A stretch of 64,000 nt of DNA from Methanofastidiosum sp. (GTDB lineage: Archaea; Methanobacteriota_B; Thermococci; Methanofastidiosales; Methanofastidiosaceae): assembly GCA_035362715.1 (NCBI GenBank), contig DAOSDU010000001.1:124001-188000 (forward strand), in the 5' to 3' direction. Made by a program: the position numbers and the translations under genes. Positions 8,265 to 14,760 of the stretch are shown here, piece after piece; position 1 is the stretch's first letter; each line of letters begins with the position of its first letter. The notes beneath the pieces are model-generated. The model did not search any database. It worked only from the letters and a program-made list of their open reading frames with translations, and was not told the origin of the DNA.

Positions 8265-8440
8265 TTACGAATTAAAATTAATTATAGTATAAAAACTTTT
8301 CAGTTAGAATATTTAAGATCATAAGTATTCATCCGAAACATCTCTCCTTAAACGCCTCAACTACATTTCTTAAAGATTCCCTTATTTTACCATTTCTTAT
8401 ATCTTTCATAATAAACTCTCTTTGCTCTTTCCTCTTTACC

Positions 8441-8488
8441 ATGCCTAGAAGGCATCAAGGCTCAAAGAGCCGTTTCGGAGAACCGAAA
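8441..8488. other. Three consecutive perfect hairpins
   Basis: ATGCCT/AGGCAT (8441-8446 with 8450-8455), GGCTC/GAGCC (8459-8463 with 8467-8471) and TTTCGG/CCGAAA (8473-8478 with 8483-8488) follow one another with almost no spacer, in otherwise AT-rich DNA between the KAP and TIGR02391 genes. This looks like a compact structured RNA on either strand. The 8265-8743 stretch has no convincing gene. Confidence 0.5.
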
Positions 8489-8651
8489 ACTTTCCAAAAC
8501 ACTTGTTTTTGTGCTTCGCATAAATTCCCCGAATATAGGCAACAAAGTTTTTTAGAAAAATGGAAAATCAGAATGATTTTTTATGCCAGGGCTTAATTGC
8601 TATTTTAGAATAGAAGAATAGAGATTAGAGAAATAGTAACTTAATGCCCTC

Positions 8652-8734
8652 AATTTCACTCTGGAAGTTTTTAACCGAAACTTTTAAGCGAGTGATTTAT
8701 CAGAGCCACATAAAAGTTTACGCAGAGTGAAATT
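8652..8734. repeat. Long nested inverted repeat (83 bases)
   Basis: A perfect 12-bp arm, AATTTCACTCTG (8652-8663) with CAGAGTGAAATT (8723-8734), encloses a perfect 8-bp arm, AAACTTTT (8678-8685) with AAAAGTTT (8712-8719). It starts 9 bases after the stop of the minus-strand TIGR02391 gene. It could be a terminator-like or stable RNA hairpin, or the relic of a small inverted-repeat element. Confidence 0.6.
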
Positions 8735-8743
8735 TAAAACTTA

Positions 8744-9592
8744 TTATTTTAAAGCTTCTTCAATCTTTTCCATCAAAAGGCTCGCCAAGAAAATGAAATG
8801 AATTGCTCTTTCCTTTGATATTTCGATATTCGAATGAGCTTTAGGATTTCTTATTGCTTGCATTGAGCCTGCAAGAATATAGGAAAATCCCTCTTGAATA
8901 TTTAATAAATCTACATCAGATAAATCATTAAAAGGATCTTTTAAAGTTATTACAGGATTATCTTTTGAGAAGGCAAAAAACATTAAATCCTTTCCATCTC
9001 TTTCTTGATTTTTATTAGTTTTTACAATCTTTTTAACTGTTGAATTTATCTCTTTAAATGCGGCTTCGACACTATCTGCATAATGCCCATCGTCGAAACG
9101 ATTTTTAGATACATCTTTTATTTTTGGGTTAATTATCTGCCATAAGTCTAAATCTGTTGAATTGCCGACTTTAGATTCAATTTTATTAGGGAATTCTTCT
9201 TTAAAAATATTGAAAGCACTAATTAGATAATCTTTTTTAGATTTTAAGAAAATATTTCTACTTTTAAAAATACGATTTTCAATTTCAAGAAGTGATTCTT
9301 TTTTCCCAGGTGGTTTGTATTTGCCAATATTTGATGATTCTATAATCCCAATGGCATCTCTCACAGAATCTTCATCAATTTTAGAATATCTAGAAATCAT
9401 GTCTTCTATTTCTGTATCTTTTAAATTTTTTGTATCCAAGATAAATTTCAAATAAGAAAAATGTGTCTCTTTGAAAGAGATAAAATAGCTTCCATCTTGA
9501 TCTCTATAGCCAGTAATTTCTTCAAGCTTTGAAACATCGTATCTAGCTAATTCACGACTAACAGCAGATATTCGGACTAGATAATTCAACAT
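8744..9592 (-). CDS. TIGR02391 (Ymh-type) HEPN-like protein
   Basis: 282 residues. The C-terminal ~120 residues follow the TIGR02391 pattern: GHYADSVEAAFKEIN, then GKDLMFFAFS, LNIQEGFSYILAGSMQAIRNPKAH and a final helix FLASLLMEKIEEAL. RNPKAH fits the R-x4-H signature of HEPN RNases. Proteins with this domain occur in plasmids, RM loci and abortive-infection systems; an RNA-cleaving defence role is an inference. The N-terminal half is charged and helical and unrecognised. A TATA-like TTTAAATATA lies about 20 bases upstream. Confidence 0.75.
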   Translation of the reverse strand: MLNYLVRISAVSRELARYDVSKLEEITGYRDQDGSYFISFKETHFSYLKFILDTKNLKDTEIEDMISRYSKIDEDSVRDAIGIIESSNIGKYKPPGKKESLLEIENRIFKSRNIFLKSKKDYLISAFNIFKEEFPNKIESKVGNSTDLDLWQIINPKIKDVSKNRFDDGHYADSVEAAFKEINSTVKKIVKTNKNQERDGKDLMFFAFSKDNPVITLKDPFNDLSDVDLLNIQEGFSYILAGSMQAIRNPKAHSNIEISKERAIHFIFLASLLMEKIEEALK

Positions 9593-9766
9593 ATTAATCT
9601 TCTCTTATCTATATTTAAATCAAAAATTATGTATTTTCAAAATCTTCTTCTTTTAGGATAATCATATTCTTTGAATTGTAGAACACAATCATAAAATCAC
9701 CATTATATGTTTGTAGTAAATAATTTATTAGATAAAAGCATATCGGAGACATATTGCAGAATTCTT

Positions 9767-9830
9767 AATGGAAAAAGATTATTTTTCCATATTTTCCCTA
9801 TTTTTTTCCATATTCTTATATATGGAAAAA
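9767..9830. promoter_or_regulatory. Operator-like cluster of TTTTTCCATAT palindromes over a TATA box
   Basis: TTTTTCCATAT (9803-9813) and its exact complement ATATGGAAAAA (9820-9830) form an 11-bp inverted repeat whose spacer is the TATA region (CTTATATAT). A second copy of the half-site is at 9782-9792, and AATGGAAAAA at 9767-9776 makes another palindrome in the opposite arrangement. The promoter drives the DUF1232 gene at 9850. A repressor or autoregulator site is likely. Confidence 0.55.
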
Positions 9831-9849
9831 GTAAAATATTGTTGATTAA

Positions 9850-10356
9850 ATGGAATGGTATTATATTGCTCTTATTGTTATTTTGGGATTATTCTTTTTA
9901 ATCGCTCTTGTAGTTTACTTACTACGTTACAGAATAGTAAATTGGATTATGGCATCTGTGTTAGGCGTATATGTCGCTTCACCTATTGATTTAATTCCTG
10001 ATATTCCTATTGTAGGATGGGGCGATGATATTTTGGCAATAATCGGAATAGTTGGGTTTGTTATTAATGGAATTATTATGGAATTCAAAAATAAAAAGAA
10101 GAATAGAATAATAGATTTTAGCGATAACATATATGCAGATGAAAGTGGTTTCCTGAGATTCAAAAGTAACAATCAATTAGTTCCTAAAAACATTATAGAG
10201 AAAAAATCAAAATTTAGTTTTTTAAAAAAATCAGAGGATAATATAATTCAAAGAAGGTCTTTATGTAAGATTTGTGGTTCCGGTGTTGAAGAAACTGAAT
10301 TATATTGTAAAAAATGCGGTTCTAAGCTAAATATTAATGGAGAATATGAAAACTAA
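9850..10356 (+). CDS. DUF1232 membrane protein with zinc ribbon
   Basis: 168 residues. N-terminal membrane helix (6-24), then the DUF1232 motif ASPIDLIPDIPIVGWGDDI (~43-61) and a second helix (~62-76). Residues ~90-117 (IYADESGFLRF...QLVPKNIIEK) resemble the N-terminal part of the HNH protein encoded next (IYKDKKGYPRF...KLVHIAVKEK). The tail is a zinc ribbon, CKICG-x10-CKKCG. DUF1232 has no settled function. The next gene follows after 19 bases, so the two are probably co-transcribed from the palindrome-covered promoter. Confidence 0.75.
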   Translation: MEWYYIALIVILGLFFLIALVVYLLRYRIVNWIMASVLGVYVASPIDLIPDIPIVGWGDDILAIIGIVGFVINGIIMEFKNKKKNRIIDFSDNIYADESGFLRFKSNNQLVPKNIIEKKSKFSFLKKSEDNIIQRRSLCKICGSGVEETELYCKKCGSKLNINGEYEN

Positions 10357-10375
10357 TAATTTTTAAGGGATTCTT

Positions 10376-10705
10376 ATGTTTTGGAAAAAAAGAAAGAAAA
10401 CAGATAATTCAAAATTAGATATTTCGAATAAGATCTATAAAGATAAAAAAGGATACCCTAGATTTAAGGATACTGGAAAACTTGTCCATATTGCAGTTAA
10501 AGAAAAACAGTTGGGCGGAAAAGTATACCCCGATGGAGTTGTTCACCATAAAGATGGAAATAAAAATAATTTCAGCAGAGATAATTTAATCGTGATGTCA
10601 AGAAGCGAACATTCAAAATTACACTACCACGAACAAAAGGCCAATGAAATAAAATCAAAATATAGCCTATTCAACAATAAAAAGAAAAATAATCTAAATA
10701 AATGA
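10376..10705 (+). CDS. HNH endonuclease
   Basis: 109 residues, basic. The HNH core is VVHHKDGNKNNFSRDNLIVM...EHSKLH (residues ~57-85), preceded by the typical GYPRF-x6-LV-x5-KEKQLG segment that leads into HNH domains of phage and mobile-element nucleases. All metal-binding and catalytic residues appear intact. An AAGGGA ribosome site precedes the ATG. Probably nicks or cuts DNA; a homing or defence role is open. Confidence 0.85.
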   Translation: MFWKKRKKTDNSKLDISNKIYKDKKGYPRFKDTGKLVHIAVKEKQLGGKVYPDGVVHHKDGNKNNFSRDNLIVMSRSEHSKLHYHEQKANEIKSKYSLFNNKKKNNLNK

Positions 10706-10752
10706 ACAGTTCTAATAGTAAAATATAACATCGTACTATGGGTGGGCAAAGA

Positions 10753-10853
10753 GAGGGCTTTAGCCCTCCCCCGTCTGCTTAGCGGACGAAAAACTTTCTA
10801 TTCTCTCCCCCCCGGAGACCTCCCTCCACTCGAAGAGGGGAGGCCGGAGGGGA
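10753..10853. other. GC-rich triple-hairpin region
   Basis: In a locus of very low GC, this ~100-base block is GC-rich and folds on itself: GAGGGC/GCCCTC (10753-10758 with 10763-10768), a 7-bp stem 10772-10778 with 10782-10788 around TTA, and a long imperfect stem formed by 10807-10826 with 10833-10852 (CCCGG with CCGGAGGGG outside, CCTCCCTC with GAGGGGAGG inside). GC-rich islands of this kind in AT-rich archaea are usually structured RNAs. I recognise no known family. Confidence 0.5.
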
Positions 10854-10864
10854 AAAGAAAAGTA

Positions 10865-10873
10865 TTTATAAAT
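10865..10873 (+). promoter_or_regulatory. TATA box, probably leaderless transcript
   Basis: TTTATAAAT ends about 20 bases before the ATG at 10894, so transcription would begin at or next to the start codon. Confidence 0.55.
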
Positions 10874-10893
10874 TATAAAGATTATAATAATGC

Positions 10894-12444
10894 ATGAAAT
10901 ACTTACATATATTTCTTGTTTTCTTTTTATTACTAAATATTTTTGTTTTTCCGGTAAATGGAAATGATAACGAATTATTGTTTGATTATGGCAGGATAAT
11001 AAAAATAGAAGATTTCGATATATATATTTACGAAAAAGATATTGATCCATTTCCATTTGAGTATGATCGTATTATCTCAGACAATTTACCTTCTTTGTCT
11101 CAAGCAATTCAGGAAGATACAAATAAATTTAATTATTTAATTAAAAAAAGTGAATTGGACAGAAAACAGATGGAAAATATTTTTTATATATCCAATGACA
11201 TACTGTCTCAAAATACTAATGAGAGTAATCAATACGACAAGATTAAAAATATAAAAATTATTAGTGAATCTTCAATTAATGGAAATAATGAATTCACATT
11301 AGATGAATATGAACAAAACAAAGAAAGAGTTAGTAAAATATTGGGGATTATTTTTATAATTAAAGAAGATGCAGAATATCCAAATAAAAGAGATTTCATT
11401 ATTTTTGATGGCAAAAGACTATGCTCTTCTCATTTTATAGATAAGGGAATAGTTGCCCATAGTGGAATCATGAAAGACCTATATATATCATATTATGATA
11501 ATGGGAAATCAGTTTATCTTTTTCATGATTTTGTTAATGGAGACTTTGGTAATGCAAGAGATCAAGTAAAACAACTTCTTAATAGCTCTCTTTCAGAAGA
11601 ATATGGATTTCATCATTTAATGGTCAAACCGTTTTCCAACAGGTCAATAAGTAATGTAAATATTGCATTTTTAAAATATTCTGAAGACATAGAAGACTCG
11701 GAAAAACTACGCCAACTCAAAGCCATGATTAAAGACAAGATTAAAGAAGAATCAAAAGAAACAGAAATTGATTTTGGAAAAAAAATCAATGTTTATACCC
11801 AGAATCCTTTTGTTATAGGAATCGTTAATTGTGAATATGAGCCTACAATAATTGAAATTAACTCTTCTGTTCCTGATACCTATCCGCCAAAAACAAGTTA
11901 TTGGGACTTCTGGAACCAATTTATTAATGAATATTTTCAAATGAAAACCATAGAAAAAAGAACATTAGAAATAAAAGAAAGTCTAAAGCAGACACAAAAC
12001 CATAAAGACAGATTATTGAATTCAAAACTTGACGAAAATTTAGTTACATTAGAAGAAGTTCAAGTTTCTTTAATTGGCATTTCTAATAACTTATATTGGT
12101 ATAAAGGCAATAATGAAGTATTGTATCAAGTCCATAGCCTACTTGAGTATCAAAATGAAAAAGTTAATAATGTAAATATAGAGAATATTAAGTATTCAAA
12201 TGAAATTGTTGCAAATCTGTTGGATACTACGAATCTAGAGATGGCAAATGAAAGGTGGCAAATTAGCAATTTCCAAGGGAAATGGGGTCTATTCTTCACC
12301 GTAGTTTTTGGAATCTTGGGAATAGTGTTTTTTTCTACTGACAGACTCAAAAAAGATGTTGATTTAGAGTGGTTTATTATTGGACTAATTGGACTATTAT
12401 TTACAATCTTTGTAATACTAAATGAAAGTATCGGTTTGCTATGA
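10894..12444 (+). CDS. Exported membrane-anchored protein, unknown
   Basis: 516 residues. A signal peptide or anchor (MKYLHIFLVFFLLLNIFVFP) is followed by a ~430-residue Asn/Lys/Glu-rich domain outside the membrane, with helical stretches around 310-440, and ends in two membrane helices (~468-487 and ~495-512). No family is recognised. The very high AT content and Asn/Ile/Lys-rich composition match the rest of the accessory island and differ from the core genes. Confidence 0.6.
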   Translation: MKYLHIFLVFFLLLNIFVFPVNGNDNELLFDYGRIIKIEDFDIYIYEKDIDPFPFEYDRIISDNLPSLSQAIQEDTNKFNYLIKKSELDRKQMENIFYISNDILSQNTNESNQYDKIKNIKIISESSINGNNEFTLDEYEQNKERVSKILGIIFIIKEDAEYPNKRDFIIFDGKRLCSSHFIDKGIVAHSGIMKDLYISYYDNGKSVYLFHDFVNGDFGNARDQVKQLLNSSLSEEYGFHHLMVKPFSNRSISNVNIAFLKYSEDIEDSEKLRQLKAMIKDKIKEESKETEIDFGKKINVYTQNPFVIGIVNCEYEPTIIEINSSVPDTYPPKTSYWDFWNQFINEYFQMKTIEKRTLEIKESLKQTQNHKDRLLNSKLDENLVTLEEVQVSLIGISNNLYWYKGNNEVLYQVHSLLEYQNEKVNNVNIENIKYSNEIVANLLDTTNLEMANERWQISNFQGKWGLFFTVVFGILGIVFFSTDRLKKDVDLEWFIIGLIGLLFTIFVILNESIGLL

Positions 12445-12528
12445 CATAAAAATTAAAATACTATTATTCAAATTATTAGGAATTCTGCCTAAACCAATTC
12501 GTAGATTTTTTAGGGAGGTATTACCATA

Positions 12529-12672
12529 ATGAAAGAATCTAGTGAGGCAAATCTAAAACTCGTCAAATACTATTACGAGAATAAAGAGTGGCTAGAAGAG
12601 CTTGCAAGACACGGGGATCCCTGCATTAGGGCTATGGCGCTGACAATTATTAAGAATGCTTTGGATAAGTGA
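12529..12672 (+). CDS. 47-residue hypothetical protein
   Basis: Read from the ATG at 12529, preceded by a strong ribosome site (AGGGAGGT, 12512-12519) at good spacing. The product is helical and charged, with ...WLEELARHGDPCIRAMAL near the middle, which resembles a single HEAT/LRV-like repeat unit similar in style to the repeat protein at 12908. The good ribosome site is the main evidence for translation. Confidence 0.55.
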   Translation: MKESSEANLKLVKYYYENKEWLEELARHGDPCIRAMALTIIKNALDK

Positions 12673-12811
12673 AATTAATCTTAAATAACTCCTTTTTCCA
12701 GGAAATCTATATTTTAAAGGTCAGAAAAATAATCAAAAAATTCCTAACTTTTTTGATGTGATTTTAGCTTTTTACAAGCCAAAAACAACCATTTTTCTGA
12801 TGATATTTTTT

Positions 12812-12841
12812 CCCTAACATTGTTAGGGCGCTTATATAAGC
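12812..12841. promoter_or_regulatory. Two adjacent palindromes including a self-complementary TATA
   Basis: CCCTAAC-ATT-GTTAGGG (12812-12828) is followed directly by the perfect palindrome GCTTATATAAGC (12830-12841), which contains a TATA element readable in both directions. The likely TATA box of the downstream gene is a second one (TTTAAATAA, ~12880). Confidence 0.45.
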
Positions 12842-12907
12842 TCATAATACTAAAATAGAATATTCTAAAGTGGAAAAATTTAAATAAATCCAAAAAAGAG
12901 GTTTATT

Positions 12908-13477
12908 ATGAGTAAGAACATACATTTTCCCCAATTTGATGAGGATGAAAGGAAAGCAATTGCAAAAAATGGATCTACAACCCCAGGAACGTTAAAAAAA
13001 TTGGCCAAAGATGAATCAGAATATGTCAGGTACGAGGTTGCTAATAACTCTAATACAGACCAAGATACTTTGAAAGAGTTAAGCGAAGATCCAGATGAAG
13101 GAATAAGAGGCAGTGTTGCATCTCATGATAATTTAGATTTAGAAACATTGGATCGTTTGTCCAGAGATTCTAGTACAACGGTTAGAATGTCTGTAGCCTG
13201 CAATGAAAAAACTCCTACCAAAACGATGGATACCCTTTCAAAAGATAGAAAATCGGACGTAAGATGGAAAGTTGCAATGCATACAAAAAATCAAGAGATA
13301 TTACGAAGATTATCAAAAGACACAGATAAAGGCGTAAGAGAAGAAGTTGCCTTTAATGAAGAAACTCATTTAGATATTTTGGCTGAATTATCAAAAGACA
13401 TTGATAAAGACGTAAGAGAAGCTGTTTCTAAGAATGAATCTTATCTTAGGAGCACCAAAAGCAAAAATAACAATTAA
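12908..13477 (+). CDS. LRV/HEAT-like repeat protein
   Basis: 189 residues made of about six units of ~23-25 residues with the pattern TLxxLSxDxxxxVRxxVAxN (for example DTDKGVREEVAFNEETHLDI), as in leucine-rich-repeat-variant proteins. Such alpha-solenoids mediate protein binding. There is no signal peptide and no catalytic domain, so it is probably a cytoplasmic adaptor. A GAGG site precedes the ATG. Last gene of the accessory island before the tRNA. Confidence 0.8.
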   Translation: MSKNIHFPQFDEDERKAIAKNGSTTPGTLKKLAKDESEYVRYEVANNSNTDQDTLKELSEDPDEGIRGSVASHDNLDLETLDRLSRDSSTTVRMSVACNEKTPTKTMDTLSKDRKSDVRWKVAMHTKNQEILRRLSKDTDKGVREEVAFNEETHLDILAELSKDIDKDVREAVSKNESYLRSTKSKNNN

Positions 13478-13499
13478 AGGATTTCTAATTGAAAAGGAG

Positions 13500-13574
13500 T
13501 GCCGCGGGCCGGATTTGAACCAGCGGAATACCAGATCTTCAGTCTGGCGCCCTCCCAGGCTAGGCGACCGCGGC
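13500..13574 (-). tRNA. tRNA-Phe (GAA)
   Basis: On the minus strand the acceptor stem GCCGCGG pairs with CCGCGGC, followed by discriminator A at 13500. The D arm, an anticodon stem CCAGA/TCTGG with loop CTGAAGA (anticodon GAA) and the T loop TTCAAAT are all present. CCA is not encoded and there is no intron. It marks the right edge of the AT-rich accessory island; tRNA genes are common integration sites, but I found no duplicated tRNA end in the window. Confidence 0.97.
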
Positions 13575-13673
13575 TTACCTAATAAGAAGTGAATATTTTA
13601 GGGAATTTATAAACTTTTCCCCCTAACTGTTTTTCTGCATTTTACGCCTAAATTACAGAAATATTTATATATT

Positions 13674-13694
13674 ATGGATGGCGACACCATCCAT
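13674..13694 (+). promoter_or_regulatory. GGATGG-N5-CCATCC operator, site 1
   Basis: ATGGATGG-CGACA-CCATCCAT, a perfect 8-bp inverted repeat directly after the TATA box (ATTTATATATT, ~13661-13671) and ending at the ATG of the first tiny gene. The same motif occurs at 17342-17358 and 17403-17423. A protein bound here would block transcription initiation. Confidence 0.7.
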
Positions 13695-13838
13695 ATGAAC
13701 AATAAATGCATTATTTGTAAATGTGAATTAGAAAAGAATATTTACATAATCTGCGGAGAATGCTATGAAAAATATATTTCCCAATTAGAATCAAATAATA
13801 ACTACTCGAAAAGAGAGAGCGTCTATGTTGCGGATTGA
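13695..13838 (+). CDS. 47-residue zinc-knuckle protein, probably leaderless
   Basis: Read from the ATG at 13695, just behind the operator palindrome and ~25 bases after the TATA box, so the mRNA is probably leaderless. The sequence has MNNKCIICKC near the start and CGEC about ten residues on, i.e. two Cys pairs suitable for one zinc ion, then a polar tail. The frame is also open upstream through the palindrome, but starting there would place the start before the transcript. First of three overlapping tiny genes. Confidence 0.6.
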   Translation: MNNKCIICKCELEKNIYIICGECYEKYISQLESNNNYSKRESVYVAD

Positions 13839-13944
13839 AATATCAAACAAAGATATGAACGATGAAAAAGCTAATAAATTGATATCAATTATTTCTGCAA
13901 TCGCAAACAGCGAGTCCCTAGAGGTAGTTATAATTGAAGAATAA
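13825..13944 (+). CDS. 39-residue hypothetical protein in a micro-operon
   Basis: Starts 14 bases before the stop of the previous tiny gene and ends inside the next one. Sequence pattern: a beta-strand (LRIEIS), a helix (DEKANKLISIISAIANSES) and a strand (LEVVIIEE). Supported mainly by the tight overlaps on both sides, which suggest translational coupling. No family recognised. Confidence 0.45.
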   Translation: MLRIEISNKDMNDEKANKLISIISAIANSESLEVVIIEE

Positions 13945-14068
13945 AGTCATTATAAATTTCCCAAAAGATGTCAGGGAATATTGCCCCAAATGCAAATGTT
14001 ACCTTTATCCTGTGAAAGATCACATTTGTCACTTCTGCAAAAGTAAGACCGTCCAACATAAAGAATAA
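13934..14068 (+). CDS. 44-residue zinc-ribbon protein
   Basis: Starts at a TTG (13934), overlapping the previous gene by 11 bases. A strand region (VIINFP) precedes CPKCKC and, about 14 residues on, CHFC: a compact zinc ribbon. Ends one base before the convergent ECF S-component gene. The tiny genes share the operator of the ECF transporter and may encode a regulator or metal-handling factor for it; that is inference. Confidence 0.5.
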   Translation: MKNKVIINFPKDVREYCPKCKCYLYPVKDHICHFCKSKTVQHKE

Positions 14069-14731
14069 CTACATTCTTTCAATTGTAAATCTTTTCTTGT
14101 ATCTTGTTAGAATCTTAATTGTCCTTTCGCCTATTATTGCCATGAATAATCCATTGCCAAATGCATGGCTAACATCCCACCCGATACTAAGGACATAAGT
14201 CCTAACAAAAGTTTCAAATGTGTGTGGTTTCACAAAAAAGGCAAAGTGCCAAATATTCATTATCCAGCCGTAGAGAAATCCCCAAGCGATTGCAAACACC
14301 ATAATGAATTTAAAGTTAATATCTTTTTTACCAAGGTAACCTGCTGCGAGCCCTGGGAGCCCCCAGCCTATCATCTGTAGGGGTGTCCATGGACCATGCC
14401 CTAAAAAGAAGTTTGAGACAAATGGCGTCAAAGCCCCCACGAAAAAACCTGCAATAGGGCCATAGACAAGTCCGGAACAGATGATCAGTGTCGTACAAGG
14501 CTGTATCCCTTGAAAATTAGAAAATGGAATTCTTAAGACTGCCGATATCCCAGAAAGCATTGCTATAAGCGTAAGCTGCTTTGTGCTGAACTCTTTTTTT
14601 TCAAACTGGTATACAAAAGAAAATATCACAAGGACAAAAATACCTATTATCTCATATGGCCAGAGCTTAACTATTGTCCTAGACTCATCAAATACTAAGC
14701 CTCCGCCAAAAAGGAGTATAGCTATTGCCAC
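14069..14731 (-). CDS. ECF transporter S component (substrate-binding)
   Basis: 220 residues, about six membrane helices, with the S-component pattern FSTKQLTLIAMLSGISAVLR followed by FQGIQPCTTLIICSGLVYGP and FFVGALTPFVSNFFLG. It binds a vitamin or metal-chelate substrate in the membrane and docks on the EcfT/A module encoded just upstream. Together with the DUF4430 (transcobalamin-like) protein sharing the operator, a corrinoid/cobalamin-type substrate is the best guess but unproven. The GTG at 14731 is the only usual start codon; the hydrophobic frame continues upstream to the ATPase stop, so the true start is uncertain. Confidence 0.8.
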   Translation of the reverse strand: MAIAILLFGGGLVFDESRTIVKLWPYEIIGIFVLVIFSFVYQFEKKEFSTKQLTLIAMLSGISAVLRIPFSNFQGIQPCTTLIICSGLVYGPIAGFFVGALTPFVSNFFLGHGPWTPLQMIGWGLPGLAAGYLGKKDINFKFIMVFAIAWGFLYGWIMNIWHFAFFVKPHTFETFVRTYVLSIGWDVSHAFGNGLFMAIIGERTIKILTRYKKRFTIERM

Positions 14732-14760
14732 AACGATTAAGGGGAATAAATCACTTAGTT

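Noticed and set aside
9707..9901. 64-codon plus-strand frame
   Set aside because: Runs through the palindromic operator and TATA box of the DUF1232 gene and overlaps its start in another frame.
10760..11056. 98-codon minus-strand frame across the GC-rich hairpins
   Set aside because: Covers the structured block and the promoter and start of the exported-protein gene; reads as a shadow with no family resemblance.
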